Source of the DNA: Symsagittifera roscoffensis
Lineage: Eukaryota > Xenacoelomorpha > Acoela > Convolutidae
Length of the DNA: 64,000 nt
Direction: 5' to 3'
Assembly: GCF_963678635.1 (NCBI RefSeq)
Contig: NC_087065.1
Span: 29,516,252-29,580,251 of the forward strand
Shown: piece after piece, positions 1 to 11,295 of the stretch
Position numbering within the stretch: the first letter of the stretch is position 1
Layout of the letters: every line of letters starts with the position of its first letter
Made by a program: the position numbers and the translations under genes
Notes under the pieces: generated by a model
Told to the model about the DNA's origin: nothing
Seen by the model: only the letters and a program-made list of their open reading frames with translations
The model's database searches: none

Positions 1-3000
1 AAATACACTAATCTTTTTAGACAGAAAATTCAATTTACAGCCCAGACAGGCAGTAGTAGCGATGTTTGGGATGAGAAATGTAAACCCATTGAGTCATAGT
101 AAGCAGATTTGCCTGGTACCGAAACCATACAGTCGAAGTTCATTGGTTATAGGCCGGAGCTTTTCCGTCACACAAAACGGGCTGTATGTGAGTGAATTGT
201 TGAAAACACTGGACACAAGGGTTTCAAAACAGTGTGGAAGGAAAATTGGCTGCATTTTGCCAATGAGGATGGACTATGAAGAAAGCGGAACCTGAAGAAG
301 CATTGAGTAAAGAACTGTCCAAATCACGCATGGAAAGATTTCGTTTTAAAAAGGATAATTGAATTGAGATCTTCAAAAAAGTATTTTCAATGAGATCTGA
401 AACAGATGACGGCTTATCGAGCTGCTCGAAATTTCCGGAACGCTCCTTGTCATATGAACTAGAGTGAAACAAAGCGGTTTTGCCGGGGATAGAGCATCTA
501 AGAGGTAAGATAGTGGAGGGAGAGTTTGTGTTGCTAAAAGCACAAAGCGAATTTTGGTTGTTGTAATTTCTTCGAGCACGACATCGTACTAGAAGAAGGC
601 GCCGTTCCCCACAGGGAGGGAGCGAGTCGCATGACACCTCATAAATCGGAGGAGTGGCAATCGGAAAAAAAATGCTGCTCCAACACGAACTGATTGAACC
701 CTCGAAGTCACCTTATACTTGTGGGGTTGTCATGGCCAAGAAGAACGGAGAACAGCTAAGATTCTGCTGCGGCTTTCGCAACCTGAACGTGGTGACAATA
801 AAGGACGCTTACCCAATACCACGCATTGACGAGACCCTCTCGAAGCTCGGTGATGTCAAGTTTTTCATCACACTGGACCTGGGATTTGCCAGTTGCAGTT
901 TAATGCTGATAAAGACATACGAAAGGATGCGTTTCACCAAGGAGGATCTGATACGGACAAGCTTAATATTGGCAGCCGCAATTCGCAGAGCCATATACAT
1001 AGCCAGGAGAACTTCAGTAACTGTCCTTGATATGGGAGGACGGAACCTCTGGATGATTTTTTTTGTGGTGAGAATCTTGGCAATTCGAATCAGTTTATCT
1101 TGAGGCGTGATTTGTTCAGCAACTTCGACGTGATGATCGAGCTCAATAATGGGCTGATAAGGATTAGCAACACAGAGAGGAAGTATGTTAATAGACCAGT
1201 AAATAGGATAACAACTGATGAGAAAATACACTAATCTTTTTAGACAGAAAATTCAATTTACAGCCCAGACAGGCAGTAGTAGCGATGTTTGGGATGAGAA
1301 ATGTAAACCCATTGAGTCATAGTAAGCAGATTTGCCTGGTACCGAAACCATACAGTCGAAGTTCATTGGTTATAGGCCGGAGCTTTTCCGTCACACAAAA
1401 CGGGCTGTATGTGAGTGAATTGTTGAAAACACTGGACACAAGGGTTTCAAAACAGTGTGGAAGGAAAATTGGCTGCATTTTGCCAATGAGGATGGACTAT
1501 GAAGAAAGCGGAACCTGAAGAAGCATTGAGTAAAGAACTGTCCAAATCACGCATGTACAGATTTCGTTTTAAAAAGGATAAATCAATTGAGATCTTCAAA
1601 AAATCATTTCAATGAGATCTTAAACACATGACGGCTTATCGAGCTGCTCGAATTTTCCGGAACGCTCCTTGTCATATGAACTAGAGTGAAAAAAAAGCGG
1701 TTTTGCCGGGTATAGAGCATCTAAGAGGTAAGATAGTGGAGGGAGAGTTTGTGATGCTAAAAACATAAAGCGAATATTGGTTGTTGTAATTTCGTCGAGC
1801 ACGTCGAACTAGAAGAAGGCGCCGTTCCCCACAGGGAGGGAGCGAGGCGCATGACACCTCATAAGTCGGAGGAAAGGCAAGCGGAAATAAAAATGCTGCT
1901 CCACTACGAACTAATTGAACCCTCGAAGTCACTTTGTACTTGTGGGGTTGTCATGGCCAAGAAGAACGGAGCACAGCTAAGGTTCTGCTGCGACGTTCAC
2001 AACCTGAACGTGGTGACAATAAAGGACGCTTACCCAATACCGCGCATTGACCAGACCCTCTCGAAGCTCGGCGATGTCAAGTTTTCACCACACTGGACCT
2101 GGGTTTTGCCAAGTGCAGTTTATTGCTGATAAAGACATACGAAAGGATGGGTTTCACCAAGGAGGATCTGATACGGACAAGCTTAATATTGGCAGCCGCA
2201 ATTCGCAGAGCCATATACATAGCCAGGAGAACTTCAGTAACTGTCCTTCATATGGGAGGACCGAACCTCTGGATGAGTTTTTTCGTGGTGAGAATCTTGG
2301 CGAATCGGATCAGTTCATCTTGAGGCGTGATTTCTTCAGCAAGTTCGACGTGATGATCGAGCTCAATAATGGGCTGATAAGGATTAGGAACACAGAGAGG
2401 AAGTATGTTAATTGACCAGTAAATAGGATAACAGCTGATGAGAAAAGACACCAATCTTTTTAGACAGAAAATTCAGATTACAGCCCAGACAGGCAGTAGT
2501 AGCGATGTTTGGGATTAGAAATATAAACCCATTGAGTGATAGTAAGCAGATTTGCCTGGTACCGAAAGCATACAGTCGAAGTTCATTGGTTATAGGCCGA
2601 AGCTTTTCCGTCACACAAAACGGGCTGTATGTGAGTAAATGGTTGAAAACACTGGACACAAGGGTTTCAATCTAGTGTGGAAGGAAAGTTGGCTGCGCTT
2701 TCCCAGTGAGGACGGAGTATGAAGGAAGCGGAACCTGAAGAAGCATCTAGTAAAGAACTGTCCAAATCGCGCATGTTCAGATTTCGTTTTAAAAAAGATA
2801 ATTGAATTGAGATCTTCAAAAAAAATATTTTCAATGAGATCTGAAACAGATGACGGCTTATCGAGCTGCTCGAAATTTCCGGAACGCTACTTGTCATATG
2901 AACTAGAGTGAAACAAAGCGGTTTTGCCGGGGATAGAGCATCCAAGAGGTAAGATAGTGCAGGGAGAGTTTGTGTTGCTAAAAACATAAAGCGAATATTG

Positions 3001-5513
3001 GTTGTTGTAATTTCGTCGAGCACGTCGAACTAGAAGAAGGCGCCGTTCCCCACAGGGAGGGAGCGAGGCGCATGACACCTCATAAGTCGGAGGAAAGGCA
3101 AGCGGAAATAAAAATGCTGCTCCACTACGAACTAATTGAACCCTCGAAGTCACTTTGTACTTGTGGGGTTGTCATGGCCAAGAAGAACGGAGCACAGCTA
3201 AGGTTCTGCTGCGACGTTCACAACCTGAACGTGGTGACAATAAAGGACGCTTACCCAATACCGCGCATTGACCAGACCCTCTCGAAGCTCGGCGATGTCA
3301 AGTTTTCACCACACTGGACCTGGGTTTTGCCAAGTGCAGTTTATTGCTGATAAAGACATACGAAAGGATGGGTTTCACCAAGGAGGATCTGATACGGACA
3401 AGCTTAATATTGGCAGCCGCAATTCGCAGAGCCATATACATAGCCAGGAGAACTTCAGTAACTGTCCTTCATATGGGAGGACCGAACCTCTGGATGAGTT
3501 TTTTCGTGGTGAGAATCTTGGCGAATCGGATCAGTTCATCTTGAGGCGTGATTTCTTCAGCAAGTTCGACGTGATGATCGAGCTCAATAATGGGCTGATA
3601 AGGATTAGGAACACAGAGAGGAAGTATGTTAATTGACCAGTAAATAGGATAACAGCTGATGAGAAAAGACACCAATCTTTTTAGACAGAAAATTCAGATT
3701 ACAGCCCAGACAGGCAGTAGTAGCGATGTTTGGGATTAGAAATATAAACCCATTGAGTGATAGTAAGCAGATTTGCCTGGTACCGAAAGCATACAGTCGA
3801 AGTTCATTGGTTATAGGCCGAAGCTTTTCCGTCACACAAAACGGGCTGTATGTGAGTAAATGGTTGAAAACACTGGACACAAGGGTTTCAATCTAGTGTG
3901 GAAGGAAAGTTGGCTGCGCTTTCCCAGTGAGGACGGAGTATGAAGGAAGCGGAACCTGAAGAAGCATCTAGTAAAGAACTGTCCAAATCGCGCATGTTCA
4001 GATTTCGTTTTAAAAAAGATAATTGAATTGAGATCTTCAAAAAAAATATTTTCAATGAGATCTGAAACAGATGACGGCTTATCGAGCTGCTCGAAATTTC
4101 CGGAACGCTACTTGTCATATGAACTAGAGTGAAACAAAGCGGTTTTGCCGGGGATAGAGCATCCAAGAGGTAAGATAGTGCAGGGAGAGTTTGTGTTGCT
4201 AAAAACATAAAGCGAATATTGGTTGTTGTAATTTCGTCGAGCACGTCGAACTAGAAGAAGGCGCCGTTCCCCACAGGGAGGGAGCGAGGCGCATGACACC
4301 TCATAAGTCGGAGGAAAGGCAAGCGGAAATAAAAATGCTGCTCCACTACGAACTAATTGAACCCTCGAAGTCACTTTGTACTTGTGGGGTTGTCATGGCC
4401 AAGAAGAACGGAGCACAGCTAAGGTTCTGCTGCGACGTTCACAACCTGAACGTGGTGACAATAAAGGACGCTTACCCAATACCGCGCATTGACCAGACCC
4501 TCTCGAAGCTCGGCGATGTCAAGTTTTCACCACACTGGACCTGGGTTTTGCCAAGTGCAGTTTATTGCTGATAAAGACATACGAAAGGATGGGTTTCACC
4601 AAGGAGGATCTGATACGGACAAGCTTAATATTGGCAGCCGCAATTCGCAGAGCCATATACATAGCCAGGAGAACTTCAGTAACTGTCCTTCATATGGGAG
4701 GACCGAACCTCTGGATGAGTTTTTTCGTGGTGAGAATCTTGGCGAATCGGATCAGTTCATCTTGAGGCGTGATTTCTTCAGCAAGTTCGACGTGATGATC
4801 GAGCTCAATAATGGGCTGATAAGGATTAGGAACACAGAGAGGAAGTATGTTAATTGACCAGTAAATAGGATAACAACTGATGAGAAAAGACACCAATCTT
4901 TTTAGACAGAAAATTCAGATTACAGCCCAGACAGGCAGTAGTAGCGATGTTTGGGATTAGAAATATAAACCCATTGAGTGATAGTAAGCAGATTTGCCTG
5001 GTACCGAAAGCATACAGTCGAAGTTCATTGGTTATAGGCCGGAGCTTTTCCGTCACACAAAACGGGCTGTATGTGAGTAAATGGTTGAAAACACTGGACA
5101 CAAGGGTTTCAATCTAGTGTGGAAGGAAATTTGGCTGCGCTTTCCCAGTGAGGACGGAGTATGAAGGAAGCGGAACCTGAAGAAGCATCGAGTAAAGAAT
5201 TGTCCAAATCGCGCATGTTCAGATTTCGTTTTAAAAAAGATAATTGAATTGAGATCTTCAAAAAAAATATTTTCAATGAGATCTGAAACAGATGACGGCT
5301 TATCGAGCTGCTCGAAATTTCCGGAATGCTACTTGTCATATGAACTAGAGTGAAACAAAGCGGTTTTGCCGGGGATAGAGCATCTAAGAGGTAAAATAGT
5401 GCAGGGAGAGTTTGTGTTGCTAAAAGCATAAAGCGAATATTGGTTGTTGTAATTTCGTCGAGCACGACATCAAACTAGAAGAAGGCGCCGTTCCCCACAG
5501 GGAGGGAGTGAGG

Positions 5514-5780
5514 CGCATGACACCTCATAAATCGTAGGAGTGGCAAGCGGAAACAAAAATGCTGCTCCAATACGAACTGATTGAACCCTCGAAGTCACCT
5601 TGTACTTGTGGGGTTGTCATGGCCAAGAAGAACGGAGGACAGCTAAGATTCTGCTGCGACTCTCACAACCTGAACGTGGTGACAATAAAGGACGCTTACC
5701 CAATACCACGCATTGACGAGACCCCCTCGAAGCTCGGCGATGTCAAGTTTTTCACCACACTGGACCTGGGTTTTGCCAGT
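5514..5780 (+). pseudogene. Reverse transcriptase N-terminal fragment of element A (last array copy)
   Basis: This frame holds ELIEPSKSPCTCGVVMAKKN, followed by a QLRFCCD segment, TIKDAYPIPRIDE and FFTTLDLGFAS. These are the fingers and early palm motifs of Ty3/gypsy reverse transcriptase; the family usually reads YPLPRID and KYFSxLDL at the same places. The same fragment occurs in the other array copies near 654-900, 1851-2100, 3072-3320 and 4293-4540, the last three with a one-base frame change before the TLDLGFA box. After GFAS the sequence jumps to protease-like DNA instead of continuing the palm, so every copy is broken at the same point. Confidence 0.9.
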
Positions 5781-5989
5781 TGCAGTTTAATGCTGATAAA
5801 GACATACGAAAGGATGGGTTTCACCAAGGAGGATCTGATACGGACAAGCTTAATATTGGCAGCCGCAATTTGCAGAGCCATATACATAGCCAGGAGATCT
5901 TCAGTAACTGTCCTTCATATGGGAGGACCGAACCTCTGGATGAGTTTTTTCGTGGTGAGAATCTTGACGATTCGGATCAGTTCATCATA
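5781..5989 (+). pseudogene. Retropepsin C-terminal-like fragment of element A
   Basis: The segment resembles the end of a Ty3/gypsy protease. In array copies 2-4 the frame continues as FILRRDFFSKFDVMIELNNG (for example 2317-2376), which fits the usual ILGxDFLxxFDVxIDxxxxxI pattern at the end of retropepsins. The last copy is cut inside this segment at about 5989, where the array stops and normal pol resumes. In an intact element protease precedes reverse transcriptase, so its place here is a rearrangement. No catalytic DTG/DSG is visible in the fragment. Confidence 0.6.
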
Positions 5990-6009
5990 AAGGATAGATA
6001 AAAGATAAA

Positions 6010-6562
6010 AGACCGTATTTGCATGTGAGTTGGGCTTGTACCTGTGGAAGAGGATGCCCTTTGGCTGATGCGATGCGGCGGCGACCTTTATAGGACTGAT
6101 GGCTCAGGCTTTGACCAGCGTAACAAAGAAGTATGGGAATCTCCTGATGTGCTATGTGAATGACGTAGTGATAGCTACATCCACCTTGGAGGACCACATT
6201 GACAGACTCGATGAATTCTTTGACTGCATGAAGAGACCTGGCTTGAAATGCAAACCCTTGAAAAGTGAGAACCGTAGGGACTCAATAAAGTACCTGACAA
6301 AAATGGTAGACAAGAATGGCGTGAGGCGGGATCCGGATGCGGTGGAGGCTGTGTTAACATGGAAGGCCCCTAAAACGGACACGCAGTTGATGAGCCTCCT
6401 AGGATTTACAATTTTTTATAGAGAGTTCATAAAAGGATACGCAGACAAAGTCTACCCGATGCAGCATCTGATGCGCAACAAAGGGAAAAAATTCGAATGG
6501 AACGAAAGGGCACAGGAAACCTTCGAGAACAATAAGCGGGATTGTGCAAAGCGCCAGCGCTA
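6010..6562 (+). pseudogene. Reverse transcriptase palm/thumb of element A
   Basis: A first frame segment reads as a box ending in RMPFG followed by DAAATFIGLM. From 6099 the frame continues through the catalytic region, where the canonical YVDD is YVNDVVIATSTLEDHIDRLD, so the first catalytic Asp of the pair is Asn. Downstream are the connection motifs QLMSLLGFTIFYREFIKGYA and FEWNERAQETFENNKR, typical of Ty3/gypsy elements at the RT-RNase H border. The frame changes near 6090 and stops at 6562. A retrotransposon polymerase is clear, but the altered active site and the frame breaks show it is dead. Confidence 0.93.
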
Positions 6563-6585
6563 GGCATGCCCACGGAGAAAAGCAT

Positions 6586-7111
6586 GTAGGTTCTCGACAC
6601 CGATGCTTCAATGGTAGCCATATCCGGAATATTGCATCAGAAGCAAGAATGGAATGGGAGAACAGTTCTCCGTCCCAGTGCATACAGCAGTAAGATGTTG
6701 AGCGACACCGAAATGAAATACGGTGCTTCAAAAGCAGAAATGTTTACAGTAGCCACGTTTGTGGAGAAGTATCGCTCCTACTTGGGGAGTGCTCCTTTTA
6801 AGTGGCGAGTGGACAACCGAGCCTTATCCTGGTTAAAAATTCACTCAATGGATCAAAAATTACACCGATGGATAGTCAGGTTGAATGGCTACCACATGAT
6901 AATTGACCAGAGGATGCGTGACAAGCAGCAGAATTCAGACAGCATCTGTAGGAAAACTGAGTCTTATGAAAGATTGGAACAGAAGCACGCCAATCACGCG
7001 GAGATCGTGGAAGGGTTCTCGTTTTTGGACAAAGATATTCACGAAGCAGTTCCCTTGACGAGACGGCTGGACAAGTCAGGATATCCTATACCAGGACACA
7101 TGAATTACTAG
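6586..7111 (+). pseudogene. RNase H domain of element A
   Basis: The domain opens with VLDTDASMVAISGILHQ, the usual DxDAS start of Ty3/gypsy RNase H. It continues with SDTEMKYGASKAEMFTVATF (the catalytic E helix) and VDNRALSWLK (the D..ALxWL strand). The second part reaches RWIVRLNGYHMIIDQRMRDK. These residues degrade the RNA strand of the RNA-DNA hybrid in working elements. The RT frame ends 24 bases upstream in a different frame, so a frameshift separates them. A short tail (RLDKSGYPIPGH) leads into the linker. Identification is firm; function is lost by frame disruption upstream and downstream. Confidence 0.92.
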
Positions 7112-7159
7112 TGGAGAAAGCGGCAGAGATTCGAGCGAGAGAAATAGATTATCCTGGCC

Positions 7160-7241
7160 GAGAATCGAGCAAGAGAATTGAATAGGGAGGTTTATCAAAA
7201 CCGTGATAGTGATCGCTACCTGTTCTCGAGTGAGAAAGTCC
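7160..7241 (+). repeat. 82-bp direct repeat, first copy
   Basis: The block starting GAGAATCGAGCAAGAGAATT is repeated at 7898-7979 with a few substitutions and no length change. In the second copy it sits in a continuous reading frame (LLVENRARELNREVYQN). Here it interrupts the end of the RNase H tail, so this copy looks like the insertion. The offset is 738 bp. Confidence 0.9.
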
Positions 7242-7897
7242 TTGGATTTGTCGCTACGTTCAAACCTGGTTCAACAGGAACTCTCTCGTATGAACACTAA
7301 CAGCCCATCATTGCTAGACAAAACGGTGCAGGTCACATCATAAGGATGCTGGCTGTGTTGTTGAAGAGAGAAGTTACTTGAGATAACCCTGAATGGGCAG
7401 CAGCCATAGCTTCGCCGACAGTCAGTGAGAAAGAACGGATAAAACCATCAAGACGCCAGCACAAAGTAAATGAAAGGGATTGTAGGACAGTAATGCAGCA
7501 ACTAGTGTCCTCAATTCCGCAAAGCGTTTTTATGAGGACATCGTACAAGAAAAAGGAACAGGAGGTCGGTACTCAGAAGAAGATAGTCACTTTTGAGGCG
7601 ACCGATCAAGGTCTGATAGAAGCCGAGTCGAAAAATCGGAGAGAAAAAATTTGTCCGAGAGTCGGACATTGAAGGAAGCGGATACGTAGGTGGACAAGAA
7701 CAGGCGGACAAAAATTGTCCGGGGAGCTTAGATGGGTGTGTAGATCATGCATATCAGAATCTGCCGTTGAGACATGCTCCACGGCAGACTCATCTGTCGA
7801 AGACACCTCGAAGAGATCGGAGGTTGACACGTACTCGGACAGAAACTCGAGCACAGTATCAGAATTGTCAGTGTTGACGATGCACACATTACTGGTG

Positions 7898-7979
7898 GAG
7901 AATCGAGCAAGAGAATTGAACAGGGAGGTTTATCAAAACCCTGATAGTTATCGCTCTCTGTTCTCGAGTGAGAAAGTCT
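7898..7979 (+). repeat. 82-bp direct repeat, second copy
   Basis: Partner of 7160-7241. It lies inside the 7715-8122 open frame and keeps that frame, which makes it the likely source copy. Confidence 0.9.
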
Positions 7980-8439
7980 TAGATAATGCGGCAGATGACC
8001 TGGAGATGATAGCGGTGTCAAAACGTTCGATGCGCCTATTACCGCAGAAGGAAGCAGTCAGAATTGACCTAGAACCATGTAAAAAAGTTGACCAAGCTCT
8101 TGGCAAAGATTTTGTGTGTTAAGATTGAAGATGACGCGCATCAGCCCGATGAGCTAAACAGTCACCTGAGGGTCATGAAGACAAACTTGAAGGCAAGATA
8201 CAGACTCTCGGGCTTACTAAGAGCGCAGAGAAATTACCGCATGACATGTAGCTTGAAAAGGTGGATCGAAAATGGGACAGCAGAGAAAGGAGATCGGGAA
8301 GAAGATAATTACCAAGTCTTGAGACAGGACTATATGCAAGAAAGGTACGTTTCTAAATGAACAAGGATTGGGTTGTTGCTTGCAAAAGGAGAGAAGAGGA
8401 CAAGGTCCTATACAAGTAAAACGCGACACTGTTGTCGCA

Positions 8440-9115
8440 GCTCTTTCAAACGGAATTTTTATTCAGGTCACATAATCAGATATGCTATCAAGGAATCGAT
8501 AAAGTATACCAGAAATTTTTGAAACGCTTCGAGTGGCTTATGATGAATAAGGCATGCGAGAAGTGGTTTACGGCATTTCTGTCATGCCAATAGGTGAAAG
8601 ATCCTAGGAAGTTGCGATTTCCATTAAAGTCAATCGAGTCATCCGCGTTCAATAAAGTGGTGCAGATCGATCACCAGAAGATAAATATGACAGACAGTGG
8701 CTATATTCAGGTCTGGGTGATGATCGATTCATCAGTATTCATAGGACGTGCCATGCATAGCTGCCTCAGTCTAGGAGACGTGCGATCATCTGATCAACAG
8801 ATGGATAGCAAGACATGGATGCCCGATAATATACCAATCAGACAACGGAACTGCTTTTGTGGGTGAGCTTACTAGGGAACTCCGGCTCATTCTACGGCGT
8901 ACCTGCCCCAAGCGAATGGCTTGGTAGAAAGACAAAACCGATTTTGGTGTCGATGGTGAGGGTGTGTTGTTCCCGATACATGCCTGATTGGGATACAGTT
9001 TTGCCACAAGTGATGGAAGCTTACAACAGTACGCACCATTCCACCACAGGAATTAGTCCGCATGATGTTGACTGGGCATTGAAAAGGCTTTGCCTTTGAT
9101 TTTCTTTTATCCGGA
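8440..9115 (+). pseudogene. Integrase of element A, frameshifted and 3' truncated
   Basis: The zinc-binding part is recognisable (QGIDKVYQKFLKRFEW, then SCQ). Its second His lies in a segment reading HNQICYQG, and the first Cys of the CxxC is Phe. The core follows: VVQIDHQK holds the first Asp, SDNGTAFVGELTREL (near 8835-8880, another frame) holds the second, and PQANGLVERQNR (near 8912-8950, a third frame) holds the Glu. It ends with DTVLPQVMEAYNSTHHSTTG. The three catalytic residues therefore survive but are spread over different frames. The C-terminal domain is missing because element B starts at about 9131. Confidence 0.88.
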
Positions 9116-9239
9116 GTATCCAAAAGAAGAGAAGAAATGAAGAATTATCCGTTAACAATATTACCAATGGCTCAAAAAGAAACACAGATTGTTTCACAAA
9201 AATCCTCTATATCCAGCCAACATTTCGAATCTTAAAACA

Positions 9240-10080
9240 TACAAACGAATAAAAAAAGTTCTTAGCAATGTTAAATTTTCATTATTCGCAAATCAATCAA
9301 CAAGAATTTGAGCAACTAGCAGAGTTATTATTAAATTACCCTATGATTTTTACCACATCTAAAGTCGATGTTGAAAAATTAGTTTCAACACTACACCTTC
9401 CCCTTAAAACTGACACAGTTTTCAAATAGCTCTCAGAAAAGACTCCTAGACGTCCTTGAACAATAAAAAAGAGTTACCTTCACAACCCTGTCATTGTTCT
9501 CGCTAAAGGCGAATCATTAAAAATCGTTCTAGATGCAAGATATATCAATTCCTTAAATGAAGAATCAAAATGCAATTAGCCTATTGAACCAAGACAAGTA
9601 AGACTCTCAAAGATAAATGGACAAAACTCTACAACTACCGACATGGATAGCGCATACAACGAAAAGCCATTAGACGAACAATCATGTCGACTAACACAAT
9701 TTGTTATTGAAACTCAAAAATACAAATTTGATAGACTAGTCTATGGTAAACCCATAGGACCAGCAGCTTTTTCCGCATTCATGAGTAAAATTTTTAGACC
9801 ACTATTTCTTAGCAGAAGGTATTTACATATTTAGACGTTGTTTTCATGCAGTCTCAAAACAAAACAAGAAATGTTTAAAGTATGAGAAAAGTATCATCAA
9901 TTTTTGCTTAAAAATAAATATGAAAGTAGCCCCAGATAAATTACATTTTTTGTTAAATTCATTGGACACATTATTTAAGGCACCGTTTCTACACTTGTAA
10001 AATCACGAATAGATGCAATATTAAACTCCAATTGCCATCTAATAAAAAGAAAATTGAACAATTTTGGAAAGCTAAGTTTT
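9240..10080 (+). pseudogene. Reverse transcriptase of element B (plus copy)
   Basis: Recognisable pieces are ATSRV-like upstream sequence, VIVLAKGESLKIVLDARYIN (template grip) and RLVYGKPIGPAAFSAFMSKI, the segment just before the active site in Ty3/gypsy RT. The active site itself reads LDVVFMQSQNK near 9830-9860 instead of the usual xxDD, and it lies in a shifted frame. Downstream are remnants of the thumb (a GHII box near 9962 and KSRIDAIL near 10000). Several stops and frame changes are present. The matching minus-strand copy keeps LDDVLIQ at the same place. Confidence 0.85.
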
Positions 10081-10815
10081 TCAAGTAAATACGTTTAATA
10101 AATGCAATTATATCTTAGAAAACTTTATAATATTTTTCGACAACAAAAAAAAATTGATTGGACAATAGAACATCGAAAACGTTTTGACGAAACAAAAACC
10201 CTTCTAACAGAACAAATCATAAACACAATCCAGATTCAGACTAATCATTCTACGCAATGTGCGATGCCTCCAACTTTGGAATCGGCGCAGCACTTCTACA
10301 ATCTCATAAAGATATAAGCAAAATGAACCTTATATCAGCAAATTTGAGATTTTTTACACAAGAAGACTCTCTACCCTTATGAAAAAATGTACAGCCATTA
10401 AATATACACATTAACCGAATCAAAACATCCAATTGTTCTTATCACGAACCAAAAATTAATAATTAAAGTCAAATCAAAACCACAGAATTTATAGGTTTCA
10501 ACTTATCCTCTTGAAATTTCCAAGCGTACATTTATTATGGACAGCAGGCAAAAACTTTGCTTTACATGACACACTTAGTCGCAACACTCACTTGAATTGA
10601 TAACACGAAAAAAAGGTGTAGAAATGCCAAAAATTATAAAATTATTTCTTGCAAAAGACAAAAAATCACCACGAATAGAACGTAAATATGCAGTAAAAAC
10701 TGACTCTGATATTACGCAGATAAACGCCTGAGATCACTTCCCATTTTAACTAGACTGTCAAAATAATCACTACAAGGTCGATTTATTAGGAAAAACATAA
10801 TTAAACCAATACCAT
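10081..10815 (+). pseudogene. RT connection and RNase H region of element B (plus copy)
   Basis: The open frame 10102-10317 carries KKIDWTIEHRKRFDETKTLL, the usual FxWTxEHQxxFxxxKxxL border motif before RNase H. A decayed DASNFGIG-type start follows near 10260, and then segments equivalent to TLTEsKHPIVLITNxK and LWTAGKNFALHDTLSRNT (near 10530-10590), which are typical of the end of this domain. The block KYAVKTDSD follows and is also present in the minus copy (near 34990). The coding is scattered over frames and ends at KPIP at about 10815, where an inverted segment begins. Confidence 0.8.
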
Positions 10816-11295
10816 TAGTGGGTCAAACCAATATTATCTAAACCAATACTAAATCAATTTTATCTAGTGTGTTTAAACCAATATTATCTAGTGGGTCTTG
10901 TAAATTGAATATCCTATTTATTGTATACTTTTGGTGGGTTCTGCTGTCAGCTCCTATTGGTTTTGTTTTATATTTGTGCCAAGATTTTAGTTGCCTGATG
11001 ACAGATTCCAGATTTTATTTTTTGTTGTAATAATTGAAATGTCATTTCTTCTGTGGTTTGGAAAAAAAGGCTTTGAAATGCTTTTTTTCAGAGGAGTTTG
11101 TTATCCATTGGATCTTGTAATTTAAATATCCTATTGATCGTAGTTTTTTGGTGTAAATTGAGGTGGGGGGTCGGAAAATTATTGGCATCCGTTAAATTTT
11201 CTTTTTCTCTTATTGGGAATAAACTGTTTCAATGTGGTTTTTCTTATATGCTTCTTGTTGTGTAATATTTTTATCCATGGTGAGTACAAAAGGAC
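10815..11295 (-). repeat. Inverted internal segment of element B
   Basis: This stretch is in the opposite orientation to the rest of the element. Its DNA reads parallel to the minus-strand element between about 34500 and 34870: the blocks TTGCCTGATGAC, TTAAATTTTC(T) and CTTCTTGTTGTGTAAT have direct counterparts there. The normal plus-strand order resumes at about 11296 with the integrase N-terminus. The interval is about as long as the segment it replaces in the other copy, so a simple in-place inversion is the best reading. The left end also holds short repeats of AAACCAATATTATCTA. Confidence 0.75.

Larger units (their letters stand above)
1..5989 (+). repeat. Tandem array of ~1,221-bp units derived from retroelement A pol (about 4.9 copies)
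   Basis: The same block recurs with starts near 5, 1228, 2449, 3670 and 4891. The spacing is 1,221 bp (1,223 between the first two). Taking the right edge at 5989 as the phase, the copies are 1-1103 (cut by the window edge), 1104-2326, 2327-3547, 3548-4768 and 4769-5989. Each unit carries the first third of a Ty3/gypsy reverse transcriptase followed by the end of a retropepsin-like domain, so the unit joins pol segments in the wrong order. The sequence from about 1800 to 4860 looks essentially identical between copies, while the first and last copies differ at scattered sites. This suggests recent unequal exchange, although a collapsed or expanded assembly is also possible. Confidence 0.95.
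7112..8440 (+). pseudogene. RNase H-integrase linker region of element A, broken
   Basis: No enzymatic domain is visible. Short open frames (7715-8122 and 8088-8360) encode a charged, acidic and Ser-rich stretch followed by basic helical sequence such as KRSMRLLPQKEAVRIDL and MKTNLKARYRLSGLLRAQRN. The position between RNase H and the integrase zinc finger and the low complexity fit a pol spacer or tether. There are several frame changes. Part of it (7898-7979) also occurs out of place at 7160-7241. Confidence 0.7.

Noticed and set aside
224-5465. Minus-strand open frames of 60-137 codons repeated through the 1,221-bp array
   Set aside because: They are antisense to recognisable pol motifs on the plus strand and recur only because the DNA is repeated.
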